Below, piece after piece: positions 29,143 to 39,652 of a stretch of 64,000 nucleotides of DNA. The DNA is from Actinacidiphila cocklensis (lineage in GTDB: Bacteria > Actinomycetota > Actinomycetes > Streptomycetales > Streptomycetaceae), in assembly GCF_907177275.1 (NCBI RefSeq), contig NZ_CAJSLV010000059.1, forward strand, positions 140,825 to 204,824. The letters run 5' to 3'. Position 1 is the first letter of the stretch, and the number at the start of each line of letters is the position of its first letter. The position numbers and the translations under genes were made by a program. The notes below the pieces were generated by a model, which worked only from the letters and a program-made list of their open reading frames with translations, was not told where the DNA came from and made no database searches.

Positions 29143-29169
29143 CTGTCCGCACAGCGGACCAGTGTCCGC
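29143..29169. promoter_or_regulatory. Probable IclR operator before the CoA-transferase operon
   Basis: A 27-bp block containing the perfect inverted repeat GTCCGC-ACA-GCGGAC (29145-29159) followed by AGTGTCCGC. It matches the block at 30191-30217 at 25 of 27 positions. It lies 17 bp upstream of the CoA-transferase start, within the 96-bp gap to the IclR gene. Confidence 0.8.
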
Positions 29170-29222
29170 TGGGATGAGTCTGCGCCGGACCGCACGCCCG
29201 GTCAAGGGTCCCGGGCGCCGCG

Positions 29223-30032
29223 CTACGACACCGCCCGCGCCCCGACGTGCGGGACGTCCTGCACCCGCGCGAAGTCCGCGCTGATGTCGCCGGCCGCCTG
29301 GAGCAGCAGCGGCAGGTGGTGCTCGACCAGATGCTCCACCGTCGTCTCGGCGGCGTGGCAGTTGACGTTGACCCCGGCGATCACCCGGCCCGAGCCGTCC
29401 CGCAGCGGCGCCGCGACCGACCGGATGCCGAGCGTCAACTGCTCGTCGGTCAGCGCCCAGCCGCGCGCCCGCACGTCCCGCAGCTCGGCGTCCCGCTCGG
29501 CCCTGGTCGGCTGCCAGCGGGCGGTGAGGCCGGACCGGGTCGGCTCGGCCAGCACCGCGTCCGCCTCGTCCGGCGGCAGCGCGGCCAGCTGCACCTTGCC
29601 CAGCGAGGTGGCAAGCGCCGGGAAGCGCGTCCCGACGTGCACGGCGAGGGAGACGATCTTCGGCACCGACACCCGGGCGACGTAGACGATGTCGGAGCCG
29701 TCGAGCTGCGCGATCGAGCAGGACTCGCCGGTGCGCTCCACCAGCCGCTCCAGATGCGGCCGCGCCACGTCCCACAGGCCCATCGACTGGACATAGGCGA
29801 CGCCCAGTTCGAGCACCCGCGGGGTCAGCCGGAAGCCGCGCTCGGCGGCCCGTACGTACCCCAGCTCCTCCAGCGTGAGCAGGATGCGGCGGGCGGTGGG
29901 GCGGGCCAGGCCCGTCGCGGCGGCGACCTCGGTGAGCGACATGGCGGGGCGGCCGGGGCGGAAGGCGGCGATGACCTCAAGGCCGCGCGCCAGCGCCTCG
30001 ATGAAGTCGGGACCGGTTCCCGTACGCGCCAT
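29223..30032 (-). CDS. IclR-family transcriptional regulator
   Basis: 269 residues. N-terminal winged helix (FIEALARGLEVIAAFRPGRP, MSLTEVAAATGLARPTARRI) and C-terminal IclR effector domain (RVSVPKIVSLAVHVGTRFPA, SLGKVQLAALPPDE, GIRSVAAPLRDGSGRVIAGV). Closest in type to PcaR/PobR-like regulators of aromatic catabolism. ATG with GAGGAGG. It precedes the catabolic operon on the same strand and faces the amidohydrolase; repeats before all three transcription units point to it as the local regulator. Confidence 0.92.
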   Translation of the reverse strand: MARTGTGPDFIEALARGLEVIAAFRPGRPAMSLTEVAAATGLARPTARRILLTLEELGYVRAAERGFRLTPRVLELGVAYVQSMGLWDVARPHLERLVERTGESCSIAQLDGSDIVYVARVSVPKIVSLAVHVGTRFPALATSLGKVQLAALPPDEADAVLAEPTRSGLTARWQPTRAERDAELRDVRARGWALTDEQLTLGIRSVAAPLRDGSGRVIAGVNVNCHAAETTVEHLVEHHLPLLLQAAGDISADFARVQDVPHVGARAVS

Positions 30033-30097
30033 GACACGGCCTCCTCGCGAGCGGCCCCGGCTGTCGGCGACCCGGGCTCACCCGAAGCGTAACCCCC

Positions 30098-30118
30098 GCT
30101 GTCCGCGGGACGGACAGC
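30098..30118. promoter_or_regulatory. Inverted repeat before the IclR gene
   Basis: GCTGTCCG-CGGGA-CGGACAGC, 8-bp arms with 5-bp spacer. It shares CTGTCCG with the two 27-bp operator blocks nearby, so autoregulation is likely. Confidence 0.65.
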
Positions 30119-30190
30119 CTTGCCGCAACCCGGGCCGGAGGGTGCATTGACAGCGGTGGGCGGCTGCGCGAAGGTGGCGACACCGAGGCT

Positions 30191-30217
30191 CTGTCCGCAC
30201 AGCGGACGAGTGTACGC
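30191..30217. promoter_or_regulatory. Probable IclR operator before the amidohydrolase
   Basis: Copy of the 27-bp block at 29143-29169: GTCCGC-ACA-GCGGAC (30193-30207) then AGTGTACGC. It ends 23 bp before the amidohydrolase ATG. Both copies lie in the same orientation although the genes are divergent. Confidence 0.8.
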
Positions 30218-30240
30218 AAAACGCGAAGGAGCGTGAGGCG

Positions 30241-31716
30241 ATGAGCCGGCCCACCACAGGCGGCACGGGGAGCAGCGGCACCGGGGGCGCGGGCGGCCGT
30301 CCCGTCGTCCTGCGCGGCGGCACCGTCCTGACCGTCGACGCCACCCGGCAGGTCCTCACCGGCCACGACGTCCTGGTCGTCGGCGACCGCATCGCCGCCA
30401 TCGGCCCGGGCCTCGCCGTCCCCGACGGCGCCGTCGAGATCGACGCGGCCGGCGGCATCGTCATGCCCGGCATGATCGACACCCACCGCCACCTGTGGCA
30501 GACCGCGATGCGCGGCTACGGCGCCGACTGGACGCTCACGCAGTACTTCGTCTGGTACTACCTGGAGTGGGGCCGGATCTTCCGCCCGCAGGACATCCAC
30601 GCGGGCAACCTGCTCGGTGCCCTCGAAGCGCTCGACGCCGGCGTGACCACCACCGTCGACTGGTCGCACGGGCTGCGCACCACCGAGCACGCCGACGCCG
30701 CCGCCGACGCGCTCGTATCCGTACCCGGCCGCTTCGTGCTCGCCTACGGCAACATCCAGGCAGCGCCCGCCGACTGGACCGGCACGGCCGAATTCCGCGA
30801 CTTCATGCGGCGCCGCGCCACCGGCGGCGACCTGCTCGGCTTCCAGCTCGCCTTCGACGTCACCGGCGACCCGGCCTTCCCCGAGAAGCCCGCCTTCGAA
30901 GCCGCCCGCGAGCTGGGCCTGGCCGTCACCACCCACGCCGGCGTCTGGGGCGCCACCGGCGACGACGGCATCCGGCTGATGCACCAGCACGGCTTCATGA
31001 CGCCGGAGACGGTGTACGTGCACGGCGCCTCGCTGTCCGCGGACTCCTACCACCGCATCGCCGCCACCGGCGGTTCGGTCTCGGTGTCCACCGAGAGCGA
31101 GCAGAGCGCGGGCCAGGGCTACCCGCCCAGCTGGGCGCTGCGCTCGTACGGCATACCGGTGTCGCTGTCGATGGACACCTCGGTGTGGTGGAGCGGCGAC
31201 CTGTTCTCCGCGATGCGCGCCACCCTGGGCGCCGACCGCTCCCGCGAGCACCTGGAGGCGCACGCGCTCGGCGAGACCGTCACGCACGCGGCGCTGCGCG
31301 CCGACCAGGTCGTGGAGTGGGCCACCCGCGGCGGCGCCCGCGCACTGGGCCGCGAGGCCGACCTCGGCAGCGTCGAGGTCGGCAAGAAGGCGGACCTCGT
31401 CCTGATCAGGAACGACCACTCGCCGGTGTCCTTCCCGCTGCTCAACCCGCACGGCCACGTGGCCTTCCAGGCCCAGCGCGCCGACGTGCACACCGTCCTG
31501 GTCGACGGCCGCATCGTGAAGCGCGACGGCCGCCTGGTGGACACCGACCTGGCCGCCGTCCGCCGGACGGTCGAGGCCACCGTCGACCACCTGCGCGGCG
31601 AGCTGGGCGAGGAGGCCTGGGCGCGCGGCATGAACCCGGACGTGCCGGCGACGAAGATCCTCGACAACCCGTACACGTACACCGACTACCGCAGCGGCGG
31701 CACGCACGGCGGCTGA
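30241..31716 (+). CDS. Amidohydrolase-superfamily enzyme (AtzA/TrzN-like)
   Basis: 491 residues. TIM-barrel metal hydrolase of the cytosine-deaminase/chlorohydrolase group: GGTVLTVDATRQVL, MPGMIDTHRHLWQT (metal ligands H82, H84), TTHAGVW (His), YVHGASLS (His), SLSMDTSVWWSGD (Asp), and the C-terminal barrel return GSVEVGKKADLVLI. Deaminates or dechlorinates N-heterocycles, or hydrolyses cyclic amides in known relatives; the exact substrate is unknown. ATG after AAGGAG. The shared operator ties it to the divergent ring-cleavage operon, so it may supply that pathway's substrate. Confidence 0.9.
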   Translation: MSRPTTGGTGSSGTGGAGGRPVVLRGGTVLTVDATRQVLTGHDVLVVGDRIAAIGPGLAVPDGAVEIDAAGGIVMPGMIDTHRHLWQTAMRGYGADWTLTQYFVWYYLEWGRIFRPQDIHAGNLLGALEALDAGVTTTVDWSHGLRTTEHADAAADALVSVPGRFVLAYGNIQAAPADWTGTAEFRDFMRRRATGGDLLGFQLAFDVTGDPAFPEKPAFEAARELGLAVTTHAGVWGATGDDGIRLMHQHGFMTPETVYVHGASLSADSYHRIAATGGSVSVSTESEQSAGQGYPPSWALRSYGIPVSLSMDTSVWWSGDLFSAMRATLGADRSREHLEAHALGETVTHAALRADQVVEWATRGGARALGREADLGSVEVGKKADLVLIRNDHSPVSFPLLNPHGHVAFQAQRADVHTVLVDGRIVKRDGRLVDTDLAAVRRTVEATVDHLRGELGEEAWARGMNPDVPATKILDNPYTYTDYRSGGTHGG

Positions 31717-31758
31717 GCGGCCGCCGGGTCCCGTACGCCGCGGGCCGCGGTGACGGCA

Positions 31759-31799
31759 CCGCCCCCGCGGTCCGGCGTGGGGGCCGGCCGCGGGGGCGG
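31759..31799. terminator. Bidirectional terminator
   Basis: CCGCCCCCGCGG (31759-31770) pairs with CCGCGGGGGCGG (31788-31799), 17-nt loop, between convergent amidohydrolase and DoxX genes. Confidence 0.75.
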
Positions 31800-31819
31800 G
31801 TTCGTCAGGTCGGCTCCGG

Positions 31820-32251
31820 CTACGGCGCCCCGGCCGGCTGGAGTCTCCTGGCCAGACGGGCCAGCGACCAGGCGCCGGGTCCCATCACGGTGATCAGCAG
31901 CAGGCTCCAGCAGAACATCGCCGACGGCTCGCCGCCGTTCTGGATCGGCCACAGCGCGTGCTTCTGATGCACCGTGAAGTAGGCATAGGCCATCGACCCC
32001 GAGCCGAGCAGCGCGGCGACACGGGTGCCGGCCTCGCCGATACCGGCGAAGACGAGGACTCCGCAGCCCAGTTGGATGAGCCCGGCCCACCATCCCGGCC
32101 AGTGGCCGACGGCGGGCCGTCCGCCGTCAGGCCCGCCGAAGGCCCCGAGCACGCTCGATGCTCCGTGCGAGGCGAAGAGCAGGCCGACGACCATGCGGTA
32201 CAGGGATAAGACGTAGGGGCGCGCGGCATCGAGCCGCATGTCGGTGTCCAT
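31820..32251 (-). CDS. DoxX-family membrane protein
   Basis: 143 residues with four membrane segments: LSLYRMVVGLLFASHGASSV, WWAGLIQLGCGVLVFAGIG, TRVAALLGSGSMAYAYFTVH and AMFCWSLLLITVMGPGAWSL. DoxX proteins are linked to thiosulfate:quinone oxidoreductase and redox stress, but most are uncharacterised. ATG at 32249-32251 with AAGGAG. Upstream gap 32252-32470 (219 bp) shows only the octamer repeat described separately. Confidence 0.85.
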   Translation of the reverse strand: MDTDMRLDAARPYVLSLYRMVVGLLFASHGASSVLGAFGGPDGGRPAVGHWPGWWAGLIQLGCGVLVFAGIGEAGTRVAALLGSGSMAYAYFTVHQKHALWPIQNGGEPSAMFCWSLLLITVMGPGAWSLARLARRLQPAGAP

Positions 32252-32451
32252 GACGACACTCCTTGTGTGGGGGGAAGGACGTCGGCAGAGGCGCCCCCGA
32301 CCCGGCCCCGCACCGGCGACCGGTTCTCCGGGGAACGTCTGCCGGCCAGTGGTACGTAACCCCCGGGGAATCTGTTCACCGCCTCGTGTCCTCATCCACC
32401 CCTTTCCCCGGACCTCTTCCACCCGCCGCCGCACCGGGCGTCCCGGCCGCC

Positions 32452-32479
32452 CGGTCAGTCGGTCAGTCGGTCAGTCGGT
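32452..32479. repeat. CGGTCAGT octamer tandem repeat
   Basis: CGGTCAGT three times plus CGGT, 32452-32479. It covers the stop codon of the minus-strand XRE gene (32471-32473). Confidence 0.85.
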
Positions 32480-32725
32480 GGAAGTGGTGGCGGGGTGCTT
32501 GCGTTCGAGGACGACCAGGGGGCAGTTCAGCGCCGCGGCGATCTTGATGAGGTTGGCCGGGGTGGCGCTGCGCCAGCCGGACTCGATCTCCCCCATCAGC
32601 TGCTCCGAGATGCCGACCCGGTCGGCGAGCGCGCGCTTGGTGAGGCCCGCTTTCTGCCGCGCCCAGGTGACCGCCTCGGGCTCCTGGTGGAGCCTGCTGG
32701 GACGGGTACGGGTGCGGCGCGCCAT
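32471..32725 (-). CDS. Small XRE-family DNA-binding protein
   Basis: 84 residues, basic N-terminus (MARRTRTRPSRLH) followed by a full Xre helix-turn-helix: VTWARQKAGLTKRALADRVG, ISEQLMGEIESGWRSATPAN, LIKIAAALNCPLVVLERK. No effector domain. No Shine-Dalgarno; TACGTT lies 6 bp before the ATG, so it is probably leaderless. A divergent second XRE gene shares its promoter gap, which holds several repeated GTAGCGCG-type motifs. Confidence 0.82.
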   Translation of the reverse strand: MARRTRTRPSRLHQEPEAVTWARQKAGLTKRALADRVGISEQLMGEIESGWRSATPANLIKIAAALNCPLVVLERKHPATTSTD

Positions 32726-32734
32726 GAGGAGAAC

Positions 32735-32879
32735 GTAGCGCGTAGTAGCGCGTGGCACAAGTAGTACGCGCGCGCTACGCGGAATATGCCGCGCACTCAT
32801 GCGTAGATGCGCAGGTGGGACCGCAATTGCCGGGTCCGATACCCCCGAAGTGGTGGACGCAAGATGCGTAGTTGTGCGA
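32735..32879. promoter_or_regulatory. Repeat-rich divergent promoter between two XRE genes
   Basis: GTAGCGCGTA and GTAGCGCGTG are adjacent direct repeats (32735-32754); the inverse CGCGCTAC lies at 32771-32778. Nearer the plus-strand gene, ATGCGTAGATGCGCA (32799-32813) is echoed by ATGCGTAGTTGTGCG (32864-32878). These are probably binding sites of the flanking XRE proteins. Confidence 0.6.
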
Positions 32880-32889
32880 AGCTCGCCGC

Positions 32890-33378
32890 ATGACTGAGCG
32901 CCCGGAAGCGCCACCCGAGGGAGCGCTGCTCAAGCGCGCCCTGGTCGCCATGCGGATCTCCCAGCGGGAGGCGGCACGGCGGTCGGGGATCAGCGAGACG
33001 CGGTGGCGTCAGCTGGTCTCCGGCTACCAGGTGGTGAGCCGCGAGAAGGTCCCGGTCCGCAGCCCCGACGACACGCTGGCGCGGATGGCGCGGGCGGTCG
33101 GCGTCACGGCCGAGCAGCTGGAGGAGGCCGGGCGCGGCGGAGCGGCCACCGCCCTGCGCGACGCCGAGGCCGGCGCGGCCGCCGCACCCGCCGGGCCGGG
33201 CGCCGACGCGGGCGCCGGCCCCGGCAGCCGGGTGGACGAGCGGTGGCACCTGGTGCAGGCCGTCCTGCGGCAGGCGCGGCTCGGGCTGACCACGTCCGAG
33301 TACGACACCCTCGCCGGCCGGATCACCGCGTACGTGGCCAGGCCCGCCGCGGACGAGAGCGCCGAGCCGACGCCGTAG
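32890..33378 (+). CDS. XRE-family regulator with Ala/Gly-rich linker
   Basis: 162 residues. HTH at ~18-70: ALVAMRISQREAARRSGISE, TRWRQLVSGYQVVSREKVPV, RSPDDTLARMARAVGVTAEQ. An Ala/Pro/Gly linker (~95-120) leads to a short C-terminal domain (RWHLVQAVLRQARLGLTTSE). Such proteins are common near phage-like or regulatory loci in streptomycetes. ATG chosen; no strong ribosome binding site. Divergent from the small XRE gene. Confidence 0.8.
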   Translation: MTERPEAPPEGALLKRALVAMRISQREAARRSGISETRWRQLVSGYQVVSREKVPVRSPDDTLARMARAVGVTAEQLEEAGRGGAATALRDAEAGAAAAPAGPGADAGAGPGSRVDERWHLVQAVLRQARLGLTTSEYDTLAGRITAYVARPAADESAEPTP

Positions 33379-33391
33379 GCAGCGCAGGCCC

Positions 33392-33446
33392 GCGGCTCGG
33401 CGCCCGGGCGGGCCGGAGAACCCCGCACGCCCGGACGCCGAGCCGC
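33392..33446. terminator. Bidirectional terminator
   Basis: 33392-33410 pairs with 33428-33446 over 19 positions with a single mismatch, 17-nt loop, between convergent XRE and methyltransferase genes. Confidence 0.85.
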
Positions 33447-33498
33447 ACTCCTGCTGCGGCGTCCCATCGTCCACGCCCTCCCGGCCGGGCGCGCGGCG

Positions 33499-34431
33499 TC
33501 ACGCCCGCGGGCGCAGGCCTGCGAAGACCGTCGTCGGGGACAGGAGGAACGCGTCCGGGCGGTGGAGGATCCCGGCGGGGGACGGGGAGAGAAGGGTGTC
33601 GAGGGTGGTGAGGTCCTCCGGGGGGAGGGAGTCGCCCGCCGTCTCGCGCAGGCGGGTCAGGAAGGCGTGGACGTAGGCGCGGGCCGGGGCCGGCAGGGGG
33701 GCGGGGACGTCGAGGACGTCGGTGAAGGACGTGGCCTCGGTCAGGCCCGCCGCGGTGAGCATCGCGGGCCAGTCGTCGGCCGCGGCGACGTAGCCGGGCA
33801 GCTCGGCGCGCATGATCGCGAACCACTCCTCCTGCACGGCGTCCAGCCGCGCCTGCAGCCCCGGCCTGCCGATGCCGATGTCGCGCGGCAGGAAGCGCGT
33901 CGGCAGGACGCCCTCGGCCACGGCCAGCAGGCCGCCCGGCCGCAGGACGCCGGCGAGCGCGTCCATCGCGCCCTGCTGGTCGCCGAGGTGGTGCACCGCC
34001 ATGCTGCTCCACACCAGGTCGGCCGGGCCGAGCCCGCCGTCCAGGCCGTCGGGCAGCTCCGCGAGCCGGACGCTCACCCTGCCGCCGAGGCCGAGCCGTT
34101 CCGCCCGGGCCAGGGTGCGGTCGAGCAGCGCCTGCGTACCGTCGACGGCGACCACCTCGGCGGAGCCGAACTCCTCGGCCAGGACGCAGGTCATCACGCC
34201 GGGACCGCTGCCGACGTCGAGGATCCGGCGGACCTCGTGCCCGGGTCCCAGCAGCTCCCGCAGCCGGGCGGCGGTCGCCCGCAGGACCGGGAGCCGCAGC
34301 TCGCCGGCGTTCTCCAGGGTGTCGGCCATCGCCTCCCAGTCGATGTCCGTCCGGGTTCCGTGCCCGTGCCCGTGGTGCCCGTGGCCGTGCCCGTGTCCGT
34401 CGTGCCCGTGAGGGGATTCGTCAGCGCTCAT
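33499..34431 (-). CDS. Class I SAM methyltransferase with His-rich N-terminus
   Basis: 310 residues. Residues 8-25 are a His/Gly run (HGHDGHGHGHGHHGHGHG) typical of metal-binding tails. A Rossmann methyltransferase follows: ILDVGSGPGVMTCVLAEEFG (motif I), EVVAVDGTQ (motif II), ADLVWSSMAVHHL (motif IV) and LRPGGLLAVAEG. Substrate unknown. ATG 34429-34431; weak ribosome binding site. Divergent from an XRE-cupin regulator with an inverted repeat between them, so probably controlled by it. Confidence 0.87.
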   Translation of the reverse strand: MSADESPHGHDGHGHGHGHHGHGHGTRTDIDWEAMADTLENAGELRLPVLRATAARLRELLGPGHEVRRILDVGSGPGVMTCVLAEEFGSAEVVAVDGTQALLDRTLARAERLGLGGRVSVRLAELPDGLDGGLGPADLVWSSMAVHHLGDQQGAMDALAGVLRPGGLLAVAEGVLPTRFLPRDIGIGRPGLQARLDAVQEEWFAIMRAELPGYVAAADDWPAMLTAAGLTEATSFTDVLDVPAPLPAPARAYVHAFLTRLRETAGDSLPPEDLTTLDTLLSPSPAGILHRPDAFLLSPTTVFAGLRPRA

Positions 34432-34462
34432 GCCGGGCAGCGTGCACCGCCCTGCGAACCGG

Positions 34463-34480
34463 CGGCAACTCTTGTTGCCG
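34463..34480. promoter_or_regulatory. Operator between methyltransferase and XRE-cupin genes
   Basis: CGGCAAC-TCTT-GTTGCCG, 7-bp perfect arms, in the 78-bp divergent gap. Confidence 0.7.
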
Positions 34481-34509
34481 TTCCTGGGACAGCCGTGTGG
34501 AATGCCCCC

Positions 34510-35103
34510 ATGGACACCCCGGCGCCCCACCAGGCCGTGCTCGACGAGGTAGGCCCGCGGCTCAGGCGGCTGCGCGCGCAGCGCAGGCTCACGCTGGCCG
34601 CGCTCTCCGAGACCACCGGCATCTCCAAGAGCACCCTGTCCCGGCTGGAGTCCGGCCGGCGCCGCCCCAGCCTGGAGCTGCTGCTGCCGCTCGCCGCCGC
34701 CTACCGCGTGCCGCTGGACGACCTGGTCGGAGCGCCCGAGGTCGGCGACCCCCGGGTACGGCTCGCGCCCCGCAGCATGGCGAACGGCGGCGTCGCCGTA
34801 CCGCTGTCGCGCGGGCCGGGGCCGCTGCAGGCGTACAAGATGATCGTCCCGGACCGCGGCACCGAGCCCGAGCTGCGCACCCACGAGGGCTACGAGTGGC
34901 TGTACGTGCTGGACGGCCGGCTGCGGCTGGTGCTCGCCGACCACGACCTGACCCTGGGGCCGGGGGAGGCCGCCGAGTTCGACACCCGGCTGCCGCACTG
35001 GTTCAGCGCCACCGGCGGCCAACCGGCCGAGGTCATCAGCCTCTTCGGCCGGCAGGGCGAGCGCATGCACGTACGGGCCAGGCCCCGCGGTGACCATGGG
35101 TGA
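34510..35103 (+). CDS. XRE regulator with cupin sensor domain
   Basis: 197 residues. N-terminal HTH (RLRRLRAQRRLTLAALSETT, GISKSTLSRLESGRRRPSLE) and C-terminal cupin (RTHEGYEWLYVLDGRLRLVL, LGPGEAAEFDTRLPHWFSA). The cupin usually senses a small ligand. Divergent neighbour is the His-rich methyltransferase. No clear Shine-Dalgarno before the ATG. Confidence 0.9.
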   Translation: MDTPAPHQAVLDEVGPRLRRLRAQRRLTLAALSETTGISKSTLSRLESGRRRPSLELLLPLAAAYRVPLDDLVGAPEVGDPRVRLAPRSMANGGVAVPLSRGPGPLQAYKMIVPDRGTEPELRTHEGYEWLYVLDGRLRLVLADHDLTLGPGEAAEFDTRLPHWFSATGGQPAEVISLFGRQGERMHVRARPRGDHG

Positions 35104-35250
35104 CCGCGAGCGGGCGCGCATGCCCCGGACGGCGCTCCCGTGTGGCCGCGGAGCGGGCCTCGGCGTGTAGTGGGGGTGGTGCGGCCCCGACGAGGCGGGC
35201 CGTCCTCCGCCCGCCACGGGCGCCCCCAGCCGAGGATCCGAGGAGTAGCC

Positions 35251-35799
35251 GTGAGGCCCCACGTCCGAGTCATCGCCGCCGTCGCGAGTACGGCCTTCGC
35301 CGCCGTCGCGGCGACCGCCTGCTCCGGGAGCAGCAGCCCCAACTCGTCCGCCGACGGCACGGCGTCGCCTTCGGCGTCCCTCACGCTGCAGGAGGCGGCG
35401 AAGGCCGCACCCCCCACGGTCACCACCAAGCAGGTGTCGCTGGGCAAGGTCCTCGTCAACGACAAGAACCTCACCCTCTACTTCTTCGGGAACGACAAGT
35501 CCTCGAAGTCGACCTGCACCGGCGCCTGCGCCGCCGCCTGGCCGCCGCTGGTCACGAAGAACAAGCCGACCGCCGGCGGCGGCGTCCAGAGCAAGCTGCT
35601 GTCCACCAGCGAGCGCTCCCAGGGCGTCAACCAGGTGACATACAACGGCCACCCGCTCTACCGCTTCGCCGGCGACCGGAGCCCCGGCGACACCAACGGG
35701 CAGGGCCTGAACAACTTCGGCGCCAAGTGGTACGTGGTCGGCACCGACGGCAAGACGATCACCACGACGTCCTCGACGAACCCGGGCGGCGGGTACTGA
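35251..35799 (+). CDS. Secreted-repeat lipoprotein (COG4315 type)
   Basis: 182 residues. Signal peptide with lipobox AATAC (Cys24), Ser/Ala linker, then the domain with two repeats VLVNDKNLTLYFFGNDKSSKSTC and VTYNGHPLYRFAGDRSPGDT, the two Cys of CTGACAAAWPP, and a Lys/Thr tail. This 'secreted repeat of unknown function' family sits on the outer face of the membrane; its role is unknown. GTG after AGGAG. The 147-bp upstream gap shows no clear operator. Confidence 0.9.
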   Translation: MRPHVRVIAAVASTAFAAVAATACSGSSSPNSSADGTASPSASLTLQEAAKAAPPTVTTKQVSLGKVLVNDKNLTLYFFGNDKSSKSTCTGACAAAWPPLVTKNKPTAGGGVQSKLLSTSERSQGVNQVTYNGHPLYRFAGDRSPGDTNGQGLNNFGAKWYVVGTDGKTITTTSSTNPGGGY

Positions 35800-35824
35800 T
35801 CCGCCCGGCCGGGCGCGGACGCAC

Positions 35825-35861
35825 CGCGGCCCCGCAGCCCGGTGTGGGCTGCGGGGCCGCG
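35825..35861. terminator. Bidirectional terminator
   Basis: 16-bp perfect stem CGCGGCCCCGCAGCCC (35825-35840) with 35846-35861, loop GGTGT, between convergent lipoprotein and katG. Confidence 0.9.
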
Positions 35862-35869
35862 CGCGGGAC

Positions 35870-38711
<2,842 letters not shown>

Positions 38712-38875
38712 CCGGTCCCCATCCCGTCCTGCGCGAGCACGGGAGGCGTGGCCGGTCCGTATTCGGACGGGCGTGCGCCGGGTGAATCCGCCCGAAAACC
38801 CGGGATGCCGGGACCTCCCGCGCGGGACCCTGCTCACCAGGGGCGCCGACACCGGCCGCCCCGGGGAGGGGGACC

Positions 38876-39652
38876 GTGTCGGCAGCGTCGTCCCGTACGG
38901 AGCCGGGCCGCCCGGCGGCCGCGGGCGGGCAGCGTGAGGTGCCGCGCCATGTCGCGTGCGTGATGGACGGCAACGGCCGCTGGGCGCAGTCGCGTTCGCT
39001 GCCCCGCACGTCCGGCCACCGGGCCGCGGAGGCACCGGTGATCGACGTCATCGAGGCCGCCCGCACCGCAGGCGTCGGCTGGCTGAGCCTGTACGCCTTC
39101 TCCACCGAGAACTGGCAGCGCCCCACCGCCGAGGTCGACTTCCTCATGCACCTGGTACGCCGGGTGGTACGCAAGCACGCCCCGCTGCTGCTCGCCCGCG
39201 GCATCCGCTGCCGCTTCCTCGGCGTCACCGACCCCCGCATCCCGGCGCCGCTGGCCCGGGACTTCGCCGACCTGATGACCCTCACCGACGCCAACCGCGG
39301 CATGACGCTGACCGTGGCCTTCGACCACGGCGGGCGGCGCGACATCGTCGAGGCGGCCCGCTCCCTCATCCGCAGCGGGGTCCCGGCCGACGCCGTGGAC
39401 GAGCGGCAGTTCGCCGCCCATCTGCCCTTCCCCGACACCCCCGACGTGGACCTGGTCATCAGGACCTCGGGCGAGCAGCGCATCTCCAACTTCATGCTCT
39501 GGCAGGTGGCCTACGCCGAGTGGGTCTTCCCGCCGGTGCTCTGGCCCGACTTCCGCGCGCCGCACTTCCTGGAGTGCCTGCGCACGTACCGGCAGCGCGA
39601 CCGCCGCTTCGGCGGTGTGCCGCCGCACCCGAACGGAGACTCCCCCGCGTGA
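38876..39652 (+). CDS. Isoprenyl transferase (UppS-like cis-prenyltransferase)
   Basis: 258 residues. Catalytic CVMDGNGRWAQSR, GHRAAEAPV, SLYAFSTENWQRPTAEVDFL and RTSGEQRISNFMLWQVAYAE are all present, so the protein should be active in condensing isopentenyl diphosphate with an allylic primer in cis. Departures from housekeeping UppS: the usual NYGGR is DHGGR and the N-terminus is longer. GTG with GGGGAGG. Its TGA overlaps the GTG of the MpaB-EF-hand gene, pointing to a dedicated prenyl product rather than cell-wall undecaprenyl-PP. Confidence 0.9.
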   Translation: MSAASSRTEPGRPAAAGGQREVPRHVACVMDGNGRWAQSRSLPRTSGHRAAEAPVIDVIEAARTAGVGWLSLYAFSTENWQRPTAEVDFLMHLVRRVVRKHAPLLLARGIRCRFLGVTDPRIPAPLARDFADLMTLTDANRGMTLTVAFDHGGRRDIVEAARSLIRSGVPADAVDERQFAAHLPFPDTPDVDLVIRTSGEQRISNFMLWQVAYAEWVFPPVLWPDFRAPHFLECLRTYRQRDRRFGGVPPHPNGDSPA

